A stretch of DNA of 64,000 nt, from contig NZ_JACIDN010000010.1 of the NCBI RefSeq assembly GCF_014196345.1, positions 149,276-213,275 of the forward strand, in the 5' to 3' direction. Within the stretch, counting starts at the first letter, position 1; the number at the start of each line of letters is the position of its first letter. Position numbers and translations under genes: made by a program. Origin of the DNA: Methylobacterium brachythecii. Lineage in GTDB: Bacteria > Pseudomonadota > Alphaproteobacteria > Rhizobiales > Beijerinckiaceae. Under the pieces are notes generated by a model. The model had not been told where the DNA came from. It did not search any database and was given only the letters and a program-made list of their open reading frames with translations. This document shows positions 25,375-33,924 of this stretch, piece by piece.

Positions 25375-26183
25375 CAAACCAGTTCCCTTCTGTTCTCACG
25401 CACGGTCGCGGCGCGGGCCGGCTCTTCGAAAGCCGCCGGTTCCTCGCCCGGCACGACATCGCCTTCCGGCCGATGCACGTGGAGGCCGCATTCCTTTTTG
25501 GATTCCTGTTCCCACCACCAGCGGCCGGCCCGCTCGTCCTCGCCGATGCGGACGGCACGGGTGCAGGGCGCGCAACCGATCGACGGAAAACCGCGATCGT
25601 GCAGGGCGTTGTAGGGAATGAACTGGTCCTTCACGAAGGCGTCGATCCGCGCCCGCGTCCAGTCGGCGAGCGGATTGACCTTGATCAGGCTGCGCTGCTC
25701 GTCGGCCTCGGCCAGCGGCGTGTCGGCCCGGTTGGCCGATTGCCCGGCGCGCAGGCCGGTGAACCATACGGCGGCCTGATCCAGTGCACGCCCCAGCGGC
25801 TCGACCTTGCGGAAGCCGCAGCAGGCCTGACGTGCCTCGATGGAATGCCGGAAGCCGTTGATGCCTTCCTTCGCGACGAAGGCCTCTTCCGTCCTTCGTT
25901 CTGGCGCGTAGGCGCGGATGCGGATGCCATAAGCCGCCTCCGTCTCTGCCCAGACGTCGTAGGTCTCGGGAAACAGACGTCCGGTATCGAGGGTGACGAT
26001 CTCGGTCCGGCCCTTCGCCATCGCAATGGCGTGCGTGAGGACTTGGTCCTCGATGCCGAGGCTCGTCGTGAAGACGAGGCGGCCCGAAATTTCGGATTCG
26101 ACGAGGCGGATGCGAGCGATGAGGTCGAGCCCCGCCAGTCGTTCGGCGAGCCTCTCGGCCTGCTGCGCGAGAGTGACGGTCAT
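25374..26183 (-). CDS. cysH: Assimilatory adenylyl-sulfate (APS) reductase
   Basis: Reduces activated sulfate to sulfite with thioredoxin. 269 residues from the ATG at 26183; the frame extends about 190 bases upstream, but that stretch holds the operator and no conserved sequence. The four cysteines that bind a [4Fe-4S] cluster in APS-using enzymes are present: ACCGFRKVEPL (Cys121, Cys122) and IGCAPCTRAV (Cys204, Cys207); the catalytic cysteine is in KKECGLH (Cys232). This argues for APS rather than PAPS as substrate. First gene of the cysHDN operon. Confidence 0.95.
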   Translation of the reverse strand: MTVTLAQQAERLAERLAGLDLIARIRLVESEISGRLVFTTSLGIEDQVLTHAIAMAKGRTEIVTLDTGRLFPETYDVWAETEAAYGIRIRAYAPERRTEEAFVAKEGINGFRHSIEARQACCGFRKVEPLGRALDQAAVWFTGLRAGQSANRADTPLAEADEQRSLIKVNPLADWTRARIDAFVKDQFIPYNALHDRGFPSIGCAPCTRAVRIGEDERAGRWWWEQESKKECGLHVHRPEGDVVPGEEPAAFEEPARAATVRENRRELV

Positions 26184-26244
26184 GTGAACGGGTCCGTGTG
26201 TGGCGTCTGCCGCTTGAGCTTGACCAGCTTGTCGGAGACCTGAC

Positions 26245-26264
26245 ATGTTCGCTATATAGAACGC
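26245..26264 (-). promoter_or_regulatory. Palindromic site upstream of cysH
   Basis: In the direction of cysH the site reads GCGTTCTATATAGCGAACAT, matching 15 of 20 positions of the palindrome in front of cysJ and sharing its GTTCTATA core. It lies 61 bases before the cysH start and contains a TATATA that could be the -10 box. Best guess is an operator for a sulfur-responsive regulator. Confidence 0.6.
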
Positions 26265-26457
26265 TGTCAAGGCATACGGGGTGCCCGCTCGCCATCCGGC
26301 GGTGCAGCAATTCGTGAGTTGGAAACCGAGAAGAGGGCTATCCGTTGCCTTCTCGAAGAAAATCCTTCTCAAGCCAGGTGCGGAAGCGCACGCAGCATGC
26401 CGGGTGAGCCGGCCTTCGCCACCGCGCCGCTTGGGCGCCCGTCAAGAAGAGGTCAGC

Positions 26458-26961
26458 GTGGACGCCATAGACCTGAAGATTCTCGCCCTTCTGCAGAAGG
26501 ACGCGACGCTCTCCATCGCCGCCATCGGCGAGCAGGTGGGCCTGTCGCAGACGCCCTGCTGGAAGCGCATCCAGCGCCTCGAAGCCGATGGCGTGATCGA
26601 CCGGCGCGTCGCCGTGCTCGACCCGGTGAAGCTCGGCCTCGGCCTCACGGTCTTCGTCTCCATCGAGACGGCCGACCATTCCAAGGACTGGCTCGACCGA
26701 TTCGCTTCGGAGATCGCGGCGATGCCGGAGGTGCTCGAATTCTACCGGATGGCCGGTGACGTCGACTACATGCTGCGCGTCGTGGTCGCCGACATGCAGG
26801 CCTACGATCTCTTCTACAAGAACCTGATCGCGACCCTGCCCCTCAAGAACGTCACCTCACGCTTCGCGATGGAAAAGGTGAAGTCCACCACTGCCCTGCC
26901 TCTGCCGGCGCCCCCGACCCGCGGCCGGATCGCGCCTCAGCTCGCTGTAGTCGGGGAATAA
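26458..26961 (+). CDS. Lrp/AsnC family transcriptional regulator
   Basis: 167 residues starting from a GTG at 26458 with AAGAGG upstream. N-terminal AsnC-type helix-turn-helix (about 1-60: MDAIDLKILALLQKDATLS, then GLSQTPCWKRIQRLEADGVI) and C-terminal effector-binding RAM domain (about 65-150, with EFYRMAGDVDYMLRVVV). The last 15 or so residues are Pro-rich. It lies between the divergent cysHDN operon and cysJ, so it is the obvious candidate regulator of sulfate assimilation, perhaps sensing cysteine or another amino acid. That role is inferred from position only. Confidence 0.88.
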   Translation: MDAIDLKILALLQKDATLSIAAIGEQVGLSQTPCWKRIQRLEADGVIDRRVAVLDPVKLGLGLTVFVSIETADHSKDWLDRFASEIAAMPEVLEFYRMAGDVDYMLRVVVADMQAYDLFYKNLIATLPLKNVTSRFAMEKVKSTTALPLPAPPTRGRIAPQLAVVGE

Positions 26962-27008
26962 TCTTCTCTTGTGCGGCGCGACGGCAGGCAAGCCCTTCTC
27001 TCCGGTGC

Positions 27009-27028
27009 ATGTTCTATAAAAAGAACAT
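27009..27028 (+). promoter_or_regulatory. Perfect palindrome upstream of cysJ
   Basis: Arms ATGTTCT and AGAACAT separated by six A/T bases; 33 bases before the cysJ start. TATAAA inside it could be the -10 box. A similar site precedes cysH in the opposite direction, so both transcripts may share one regulator. Confidence 0.68.
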
Positions 27029-27061
27029 TTTCTCGTTGACAGCGGGCCGTCCGCAGACGAC

Positions 27062-28846
27062 ATGGCATTCATAATGGCACGCAACGCTCTCCTTCCTCAG
27101 ACGGCCCCATTCGGCGATGCCGAGCGGGCCAATCTCGACGCGGTCCTCGGGACGGCGACGCCGATCCAGCGCGCCTGGCTCGCCGGCTTCCTGGCCGGGC
27201 TCGACGCCGCAGCGGGTGGCCAGCCCGCGGCCCAGCCGTCAGCGCCGCCAAAGGCCTCCGAGCCGCTGACGATCATCTTCGCGTCGGAATCGGGGAACAG
27301 CGAGACGCTCGCCAGCAACGTCGCCAAGCTCGCCAAGAAGCAGGGCTTCAAGCCGAAGATCGTCGACTTCGCCGATCTCGACCTCGCGACCCTGCCGAAG
27401 GCGGGCAAGCTCGTCGCCATCGCCGCAACCTGGGGCGAAGGCGAGCCTCCGGCCCGCGCGGTGGAGACTTACAACGCCATCATGGCCGACGGCGCCCCGC
27501 GCATCGACGGCGTCGAGTTCGGCGTGCTGGCACTCGGCGACACCTCCTATGCGGAGTTCTGCGCCATCGGGAAGGCGCTCGACGCGCGTTTCGAGGCGCT
27601 CGGCGGCAAGCGCGCCTATGACCGCGCCGATCTCGACCTCGACTTCGAGAAGCCCGCCGCAGACTGGATCAAGGGCGCGCTGAAGGCGCTCGCCCCCGCC
27701 GAGACCGCCGCCGACAACGTCGTCGCCGTCGATTTCGCCCGTGCCGGCGCCCATGACGAGGACGAGGAGCCGAGCCGCGAGCCCAAAGTGGTCGAGGTCA
27801 TCGAGCACGTGAACCTCAACTCGTCGCGCTCCGACAAGGAGACGATCCACCTGGCCCTCGAATTCGAGGACGGTGCCCCGGCCTATGAGCCTGGCGACTC
27901 TCTCGAAATCTACCCGGAGAACGACCCGCAGCTCGTCGAGGAGATCCTGAAGGCCACCGGCCTCACGGACAACGAGGCCCTGCGCAAGTCGCTGCTCGCC
28001 GAGCGCGACATCACCACCCTCTCGGCCGCTACGGTCGAGCGCTTTGCCAAGGCGACTGGCCATGCCGACGCGCAGAAATTCATCGAGAGCGGCGAGGTCA
28101 AGGCCTGGATCGAGGGCCGGCACCTGATCGACCTGATCGAGGCCTATCCGGCCGCGCTCACGGCCGAACACTTGGACACGATCACCCGGCCGCTGCCGCC
28201 GCGCGCTTATTCGATCGCTTCATCCCGCAAGGAAGCTGGCGACGAGGTGCACCTCGTCATCGCCGCCGTGCGCTACGCGACGCATGGCCGGTCGCGGACG
28301 GGCGTGGCCTCGACTCATGTCGCCGACCGCATCAGCAACGGTGCCAAGCTGCGCGTGCGCCTGAAGCCGAACAAGCATTTCCGCCTGCCCGCCGATCCTG
28401 CCACCGACATCATCATGGTCGGCCCCGGCACCGGCGTCGCGCCGTTCCGCGCCTTCGTGCAGGAGCGCCGCGCCACCGAGGCGAGCGGCCGCTCCTGGCT
28501 GTTCTTCGGCGACCGCCACTTCACGCACGACTTCCTCTACCAGCTCGAATGGCAGGAAGCCCTGGAGGACGGCGCGCTCTCGAAGATCGACGTCGCCTTC
28601 TCGCGCGATCAGCCCGAAAAGATCTACGTCCAGAACCGCATCGACGAGCATGCCAAGGAGCTCGTCGAGTGGCTCGATGGTGGAGCGCATTTCTACGTCT
28701 GCGGCGATGCCAAGAACATGGCCAAGGACGTCCGCGCTGCGCTGGTGCGCGCCTTCTCGACCCATAAGGGCTTGAGCGAGGCCGAGGCCGAGGCGCATGT
28801 TGCAGGGCTCGAAAAGGCGAAGCGCTACCAGCAGGACGTCTACTGA
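27062..28846 (+). CDS. cysJ: Sulfite reductase [NADPH] flavoprotein component
   Basis: Electron-transfer subunit passing NADPH electrons through FAD and FMN to CysI. 594 residues: N-terminal linker (about 1-65), flavodoxin/FMN domain (about 68-210, ASESGNSETLASNVA), and a ferredoxin-reductase-type FAD/NADPH module (about 230-594) with RAYSIASS for FAD and GPGTGVAPFRAFVQER for NADPH, ending KRYQQDVY, the usual CysJ C-terminus. A second in-frame ATG four codons downstream is an alternative start. Preceded by the palindromic site and followed by cysI after 172 bases. Confidence 0.94.
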   Translation: MAFIMARNALLPQTAPFGDAERANLDAVLGTATPIQRAWLAGFLAGLDAAAGGQPAAQPSAPPKASEPLTIIFASESGNSETLASNVAKLAKKQGFKPKIVDFADLDLATLPKAGKLVAIAATWGEGEPPARAVETYNAIMADGAPRIDGVEFGVLALGDTSYAEFCAIGKALDARFEALGGKRAYDRADLDLDFEKPAADWIKGALKALAPAETAADNVVAVDFARAGAHDEDEEPSREPKVVEVIEHVNLNSSRSDKETIHLALEFEDGAPAYEPGDSLEIYPENDPQLVEEILKATGLTDNEALRKSLLAERDITTLSAATVERFAKATGHADAQKFIESGEVKAWIEGRHLIDLIEAYPAALTAEHLDTITRPLPPRAYSIASSRKEAGDEVHLVIAAVRYATHGRSRTGVASTHVADRISNGAKLRVRLKPNKHFRLPADPATDIIMVGPGTGVAPFRAFVQERRATEASGRSWLFFGDRHFTHDFLYQLEWQEALEDGALSKIDVAFSRDQPEKIYVQNRIDEHAKELVEWLDGGAHFYVCGDAKNMAKDVRAALVRAFSTHKGLSEAEAEAHVAGLEKAKRYQQDVY

Positions 28847-29018
28847 CGCAGCGAACAGGCGGGACGAACGTCCCGCATGTCCCACGCCGTCCCACGTTGC
28901 AGGAGGGGCTTCGCGGCTTTTCCTGCGAAGCTTTCTTGGCCGCAGCCGCACGCGGCCATCTCGGCCGGAGATGGTCCGGCGGCGGCAGCCGATCAATACG
29001 TGACCCACAGAGATCACC

Positions 29019-30854
29019 ATGGACGACCACAAGCCGATCGAGACCGTAGACGGCCCCGCCTTCGAGACGCCCGGCGTCGGCGCGCGTCGCTACGAGACGC
29101 CGCCGACCGGCCGTCCCATCGACGATCCGGTGGCCGCCAAGGAGGCGGGCCTCGCGCATAACGAGCACCTGAAGATCGCCAGCCGCTTCCTGCGCGGCGG
29201 TCTCGCCGAGGGGCTCCTGCAGCACGCGACCGGCGCGATCACGGAAGATGACGGCCAGCTCGTCAAGTTCCACGGCATGTACATGCAGGACGACCGGGAC
29301 ATCCGGGCGGAGCGCACCAAGAAGAAGCTCGAGAAGGCCTACAGCTTCATGATCCGCCTGCGCATCGCGGGCGGCGTGGTGACGCCCAAGCAATGGCTCG
29401 TCCTCGACGACATCGCCACGACCTACGCCAACGGCACGCTACGCGCCACGACGCGCCAGACCTTCCAGTATCACGGCGTCATCAAGTCGAATCTCAAGCG
29501 GACCATGGCCGCGATCGACTCGTGCCTGCTCGACACCATTGCCGCCTGCGGCGACGTCAACCGCAACGTCATGGCCGCGACGAACCCGGCCCAGTCCGGC
29601 GCGCACAAGGCCGCCTACGAGCTCGGCAAGACGATCTCCGACACGCTGCTGCCGAAGACCAATGCCTGGCGCGAGATCTGGCTCGACGGCGAGAAGGTCG
29701 TCGGCGGCGAAGAGGAGTTCGAGCCGGTCTACGGCAAGACCTACCTGCCGCGTAAATTCAAGATCGTCGTCGCGGTGCCGCCCTCGAACGAGGTCGACAT
29801 CTTCGCGCACGATCTCGGCTTCATCGCGATCCTCGACAAGTCCAACAAGGTCACCGGTTGGAACGTGACGGTGGGCGGCGGCATGGGCATGACCCATGGC
29901 GAGCCCGACACCTTCCCGCGCACCGCCGACGTGATGGGCTTCTGCAAGCCTGAGGACGCCCTGAAGGTCGCGGAGGCCGTGATGACCGTCCAGCGCGACT
30001 GGGGCAATCGCAAGAACCGCAAGAACGCGCGGCTCAAGTACACGATCGAGCGCTACGGCCTCGATGCCTTCCGCGCCGAGGTCGAGAACCGCATCGGAAA
30101 GAAGCTCGGCGCCCCGAAGCCCTTCACCTTCGACGGCAACGGCGACCGCTACGGTTGGACCGAGGGCGATGACGGCCGTCATCACCTGACGCTCTACGTG
30201 CCCTCGGGCCGCATCAAGGACGTCGACGACGGCCCGCAATTCCTCTCGGGCCTGCGCCGCATCGCCGAGGCGCACGAGGGCGATTTCCGCCTCACCGGCA
30301 ACCAAAACGTCATCATCGCCAACGTCCCTGCCAAGAAGCGCGGGCAGATCGAGGCGCTGGTCGACGAGTACCACCTGACCAAGGGTGCCGGCGCTTTGCG
30401 CCGCAACTCCATGGCCTGCGTCGCCCTGCCGACCTGCGGCCTCGCGCTCGCGGAAAGCGAGCGCTACCTGCCCGATCTCATCTCCGAGCTGGAGGAGAGC
30501 CTCGCCAGCCACGGGCTGCAGGACGAGGACATCACGATCCGCTCGACCGGCTGCCCCAATGGCTGCGCCCGTCCTTACATCGCCGAGATCGGTCTCGTCG
30601 GCCGTGGCCCCGAGCGCTACCACCTCTATCTCGGCGCCGCCTTCGACGGGTCGCGCCTGAGCAAGCTCTACAAGGAAGACGTCGAGGCCAAGGACATCCG
30701 GCCGACGCTCGACCCGCTCTTCGCCGACTACGCCAAGAGCCGGAAGCCGGGTGAGCATTTCGGCGACTTCGTGATCCGCGCGGGCCACGTCGCGAAGACC
30801 ACGAACGGGCCGGATTTCCACGACCGGATCGGCGCGCTGAAGCCGGCCAGCTGA
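29019..30854 (+). CDS. cysI: Sulfite reductase [NADPH] hemoprotein component
   Basis: Six-electron reduction of sulfite to sulfide with siroheme and a [4Fe-4S] cluster. 611 residues. The cluster cysteines are present as CVALPTCGLALAESER (Cys about 467 and 473) and STGCPNGCARPY (Cys about 512 and 516); the N-terminal KFHGMYMQDDRD and TLRATTRQTFQYHGV regions are typical. It follows cysJ. A shortened, decayed copy of its 3' end lies about 0.9 kb downstream. Confidence 0.96.
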   Translation: MDDHKPIETVDGPAFETPGVGARRYETPPTGRPIDDPVAAKEAGLAHNEHLKIASRFLRGGLAEGLLQHATGAITEDDGQLVKFHGMYMQDDRDIRAERTKKKLEKAYSFMIRLRIAGGVVTPKQWLVLDDIATTYANGTLRATTRQTFQYHGVIKSNLKRTMAAIDSCLLDTIAACGDVNRNVMAATNPAQSGAHKAAYELGKTISDTLLPKTNAWREIWLDGEKVVGGEEEFEPVYGKTYLPRKFKIVVAVPPSNEVDIFAHDLGFIAILDKSNKVTGWNVTVGGGMGMTHGEPDTFPRTADVMGFCKPEDALKVAEAVMTVQRDWGNRKNRKNARLKYTIERYGLDAFRAEVENRIGKKLGAPKPFTFDGNGDRYGWTEGDDGRHHLTLYVPSGRIKDVDDGPQFLSGLRRIAEAHEGDFRLTGNQNVIIANVPAKKRGQIEALVDEYHLTKGAGALRRNSMACVALPTCGLALAESERYLPDLISELEESLASHGLQDEDITIRSTGCPNGCARPYIAEIGLVGRGPERYHLYLGAAFDGSRLSKLYKEDVEAKDIRPTLDPLFADYAKSRKPGEHFGDFVIRAGHVAKTTNGPDFHDRIGALKPAS

Positions 30855-31199
30855 GCGCTCACCGACGCTCTTACGGCTTAACGGATCTGATCCTTGATCC
30901 CACCATACCCCTCATCCTGAGGTGGTGCGAAGCAGCCTCGAAGGAGGGCTCCAGACCCCACTGCGCTCCCTGGAGCCTACCTGCGAAAGCCGCCGATCTG
31001 GGCACCTCAGAATGCTGGCCTGGATAAAGAAGCCGGCAGGCACGGCGCCAAACGTCCGGCTTTCCCTTCTGAGAACTGCGAAGAGCCCGATCGTAAACCT
31101 TAACAAGAGCTTACAGGCTCAGGTTGCAATTTCCGGCTCCCGACAGATGACGTCGCCATGGTAACGATTTGGTAACGATCCTCGTCGGGCGAGCACGAC
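30855..31199. other. Intergenic region after cysI with a dispersed repeat and a short tandem repeat
   Basis: No gene seen. Around 30905-30955 is a copy of a repeat starting CCCTCATCCTGAGGTGGTGC and containing GCCTCGAAGGAGGG, a type scattered in many Rhizobiales genomes. At 31159-31180 is an 11-base direct repeat, TGGTAACGATT then TGGTAACGATC, about 20 bases before the next gene; it may be a regulator-binding site. The latter half is richer in A+T and probably carries that gene's promoter. Confidence 0.55.
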
Positions 31200-31601
31200 A
31201 TGAGCCAAACAGTCGATCTGAAGAAGCCAGCAGAAGCCGCCCCCACGTTACTGACCATCGACGACGTGCAGCGGTTGATCGCGCAGTCTCGCGAGACATT
31301 CGACGAGCATCGGCGTCCGATCAACGTCCAGATCAATCTCGGCGATGAGCGTAGACGCGGCAGGGGACGCGAGGACGAAGTCGGCTTCAGCCTCGTCCGC
31401 TCGAAATTCGTCTGGCTGGTCGTCGCGATCTCGATCTCATACGGCGCGGCCTATTTGCGGACGCGCTATGTGTGCCAGTCGTTCAAGGACACCGGCCGGT
31501 TCTTCTACGGCATGGGCGTGGACCGCTGTGTCGGCGTGCTCATGAAGCAGCCCTTCGAGCAAGTGCAAGCTCAGTTAGAGACGATCAATCGAAGCTACTG
31601 A
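31200..31601 (+). CDS. Hypothetical protein with one transmembrane segment
   Basis: 133 residues; no family recognised. A charged N-terminal region (about 1-65, containing INVQINLGDERRRGRGRED) is followed by one hydrophobic helix at about 70-88 (FVWLVVAISISYGAAYL) and a C-terminal part with two cysteines (about 93 and 110). The N-terminus is probably cytoplasmic and the C-terminus periplasmic. It lies next to the decayed gene fragments, at the edge of a rearranged segment. Confidence 0.55.
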   Translation: MSQTVDLKKPAEAAPTLLTIDDVQRLIAQSRETFDEHRRPINVQINLGDERRRGRGREDEVGFSLVRSKFVWLVVAISISYGAAYLRTRYVCQSFKDTGRFFYGMGVDRCVGVLMKQPFEQVQAQLETINRSY

Positions 31602-31624
31602 GCGCCGTCTATTGCCGTTGTGAT

Positions 31625-31787
31625 CAGTAACGATGCAGAACAGCATCCGCCTGTCGTGGCCGAGTTCCGGCTCCGGCAGCGATTCCATCAGCCGGGCCCA
31701 AGACTGCGCGGAGCGGGTTAGGAATTGCGGCGGGGTCGATCCATCGACGCGCTGGTAATCCGTGTCGGACAAGGCCGCCTCCGAGAG
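31625..31787 (-). pseudogene. Decayed fragment of a chemoreceptor gene
   Basis: Translates on the minus strand to DTDYQRVDGSTPPQFLTRSA followed by a matching segment ending RRMLFCIVTD, nearly identical to part of the C-terminal domain of the intact chemoreceptor gene at 34943-36691; DNA identity is clearly high over about 160 bases (estimated at around 85 percent by eye). Beyond this piece the similarity stops, and the 5' and 3' parts are missing. Remnant of a paralogue or of a partial duplication. Confidence 0.78.
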
Positions 31788-31792
31788 GCGCC

Positions 31793-32020
31793 CGCTACCT
31801 GCCCGATCTCATCTCCGAGCTGGAGGAGAGCCTCGCCAGCCAACGCCTGCAGGCCAAGGACATCAGGCCGACGCTCGATCCGCTTTTCGCCGACTATGCC
31901 AAGAGCCGGCCGACGGGCGAGCATTTCGGCGACTTCGTGAGCCGCGCTGGCCACGTGGCCAAGACCACGAACGGGCCGGACTTCCACGACCGGACGGGCG
32001 CACTGAAGCCGGCCGGCTGA
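31793..32020 (+). pseudogene. Decayed, internally deleted copy of the cysI 3' end
   Basis: In frame it reads YLPDLISELEESLASQRLQ, then jumps to AKDIRPTLDPLFADYAKSR and ends TGALKPAG and a stop codon. This is the cysI C-terminus with the segment carrying the second Fe-S cysteine pair (STGCPNGC) deleted. No start codon or upstream cysI sequence is present, so it cannot encode a working enzyme. It abuts the chemoreceptor fragment in the opposite orientation. Confidence 0.85.
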
Positions 32021-32199
32021 GCGGTCCCTCGATCGCTCGAGCGACGCTGGAAGGCCCGATCGCTCGGACCGGTCCGATAAGCCGAAAGCTGCCGCTCGGA
32101 ACTTCTCCCGAGCAGCAGCTCACGACCTGCTCACGTCATAGCGATTGCTTTACGCAGACTAGGCGTTGAGCGACGCACTAAGCCGCCCGCGACACGACC

Positions 32200-32595
32200 T
32201 CAATGCTCGTCCGGCGTCCAGTCCGGACTGTAGCCGCCGAGGGTGGGATGATACATCTCGTCGCCGGAATGCTGGGTGAATTCCACGTTGAGGCGATCCT
32301 CGCGCAGCCCGAGAACCTCGATGCAGTGCGCGCAGAGCGCCTTGGCGACCTCCATCCGCAATTCGGGCGGGCGCCCCCTGCGGATATCGAGCATCATCAC
32401 GGAGACCGGGACCGGTTCACCATCAGCATCCGGTATCCGCCAGCCCCCCCCTTCGCCGAGTTCGCGAATGGCGACGCTGATCCGCCGGATGTCGACCGAC
32501 ATCATCTCCGCGTAGGTCCGAGCCATCAGGTCAGCAACGCGCTTTTTGGAAGCGACGGAGTGGTGACCGGTCACATCGAGTTGCAGATACGGCAT
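32200..32595 (-). CDS. Tautomerase-superfamily protein
   Basis: 131 residues. After the initiator Met comes proline (MPYLQLDVTG), the N-terminal Pro base of 4-oxalocrotonate tautomerase/MIF-type enzymes. Length fits the fused two-unit tautomerase group rather than the 62-residue type. GGAGGG lies upstream of the ATG. Substrate unknown. An SDR gene ends 14 bases upstream on the same strand, so they may be cotranscribed. Confidence 0.8.
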   Translation of the reverse strand: MPYLQLDVTGHHSVASKKRVADLMARTYAEMMSVDIRRISVAIRELGEGGGWRIPDADGEPVPVSVMMLDIRRGRPPELRMEVAKALCAHCIEVLGLREDRLNVEFTQHSGDEMYHPTLGGYSPDWTPDEH

Positions 32596-32609
32596 GGACG
32601 TCCCTCCGT

Positions 32610-33422
32610 TCAGGTCGCGCTGACCGTCGCCAGCCCATAACGTGGCGAGGGCTTGGCATTGTTGAATTTGGCGGAGATCGCGCGGCGACCCTCCTCCCAG
32701 CGTGCCCAGTCCCCCTCATCCTGCAGACCCGGAATTGTGACCAGTTCACCCTGATCGAGGCCGGCCAATGCCGCATCGACGAGATCCGAGGCCGACATGG
32801 TGATCGCCGACGTCTTCTGCGCCGCGTAGCCGGCGACGTCCCAGAACTCGGTCGCGGTCGCACCGGGCAGAACGGTCTGGATGCGCACGCCCTTGCCCGC
32901 CAGATCCTTCTGGAGCGAGTGTCCGAAGCTGAGGACGTAGGATTTCGAGGCACTGTAGACGCCGTTCAGCGCCTCGACCGCGATGCCGACCACGGACGAG
33001 ATGTTGATGATGGTCCCCGATCCACGCGCGGCGAAGGGCTGTGCGACCGCGTAGGCGAGGCGCGTCAGCGCCGTGACGTTGAGCTGGATCATGGCGTCCA
33101 TCTCCTCCACGTCGTCCTTCAGGATCGACGCAACGGAGCCGATGCCGGCATTGTTGACGAGCATGGTGATGTCCGCGTCGCTGCGCAGACGGGCCTCGAG
33201 GCGCGCGAGATCATCCTTGCGGCCGAGATCGGCCTTGAAGGTCTCGACCTTGCGCCCGGTCTCATGAGCCAAGCGGTCGGCCAGCGCGCGCAAGCGCTCG
33301 TCGTTGCGGGCGACGAGCAGGAGATCATACCCGCGCCTTGCGAGACGGTCGGCGTAGATGGCGCCGATGCCGGCCGATGCGCCGGTTACGACGGCAACGC
33401 CTTTACTGGACTGAGTGGTCAT
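32610..33422 (-). CDS. Short-chain dehydrogenase/reductase (SDR)
   Basis: 270 residues from the ATG at 33422 (MTTQSSKGVAVVTGASAGIG). Nucleotide motif TGASAGIG (about 14-21), NNAG (about 91-94), catalytic Ser in NISSVVG and YSASK (Tyr-x-x-x-Lys, about 158-162) are intact. Substrate unknown. Forms a unit with the tautomerase gene. The divergent GlxA-type regulator further upstream may control it, but a small gene lies between them. Confidence 0.87.
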   Translation of the reverse strand: MTTQSSKGVAVVTGASAGIGAIYADRLARRGYDLLLVARNDERLRALADRLAHETGRKVETFKADLGRKDDLARLEARLRSDADITMLVNNAGIGSVASILKDDVEEMDAMIQLNVTALTRLAYAVAQPFAARGSGTIINISSVVGIAVEALNGVYSASKSYVLSFGHSLQKDLAGKGVRIQTVLPGATATEFWDVAGYAAQKTSAITMSASDLVDAALAGLDQGELVTIPGLQDEGDWARWEEGRRAISAKFNNAKPSPRYGLATVSAT

Positions 33423-33564
33423 CGATTGTCGCTCCGTGTGTTGGTTCGCGGCGTTTCCACCCAGGGCGTACGCCCGCTCGAACCCAGCCAAAATGTCTAA
33501 GATGCGTCGATTTCAGCCACGCATCGCGCCGGAAGGTCCGGCGTGACGCGCGGGGTTAGAGACG

Positions 33565-33804
33565 TCAGCGCGCAGAGGCTTCCCGCTCCTCGCCGCGCGC
33601 CTGCCCCTGTGCCACTGAACGGGCTGCCTCATGCTCGCTGGCCATCCGCCGCACTTCCTCGGGCTGCGCCATGCGCACCGCTCCGATGGTTTCGAGCCTG
33701 ATGGCCTCCTGTGCCGAGGCGACGCTACCGGCGGCGATACCGCCCGTCAGCGAGGCCGCGAGGGTCGCTGCACGCACCAAGGTTTTTCCGTTCCGACCGA
33801 ACAT
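33565..33804 (-). CDS. Small exported protein of unknown function
   Basis: 79 residues with a signal peptide (about 1-32, LVRAATLAASLTGGIAAGSVASAQ) and a charged mature part with Glu, Arg and Ala-rich sequence. GGAGAG is well spaced before the ATG. It is divergent from the GlxA-type regulator gene. No family recognised. Confidence 0.55.
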   Translation of the reverse strand: MFGRNGKTLVRAATLAASLTGGIAAGSVASAQEAIRLETIGAVRMAQPEEVRRMASEHEAARSVAQGQARGEEREASAR

Positions 33805-33924
33805 GATCGCTCTCCATCTGCTTCACGTCGGCGGGTGCCGGCGTTCGATGAGGAGAGACTATCGTTGACCAGTTGCGTCTCAAATGTCATAGGTGCGTCG
33901 CTTTAGGACATAAGGAGGTGGCCC

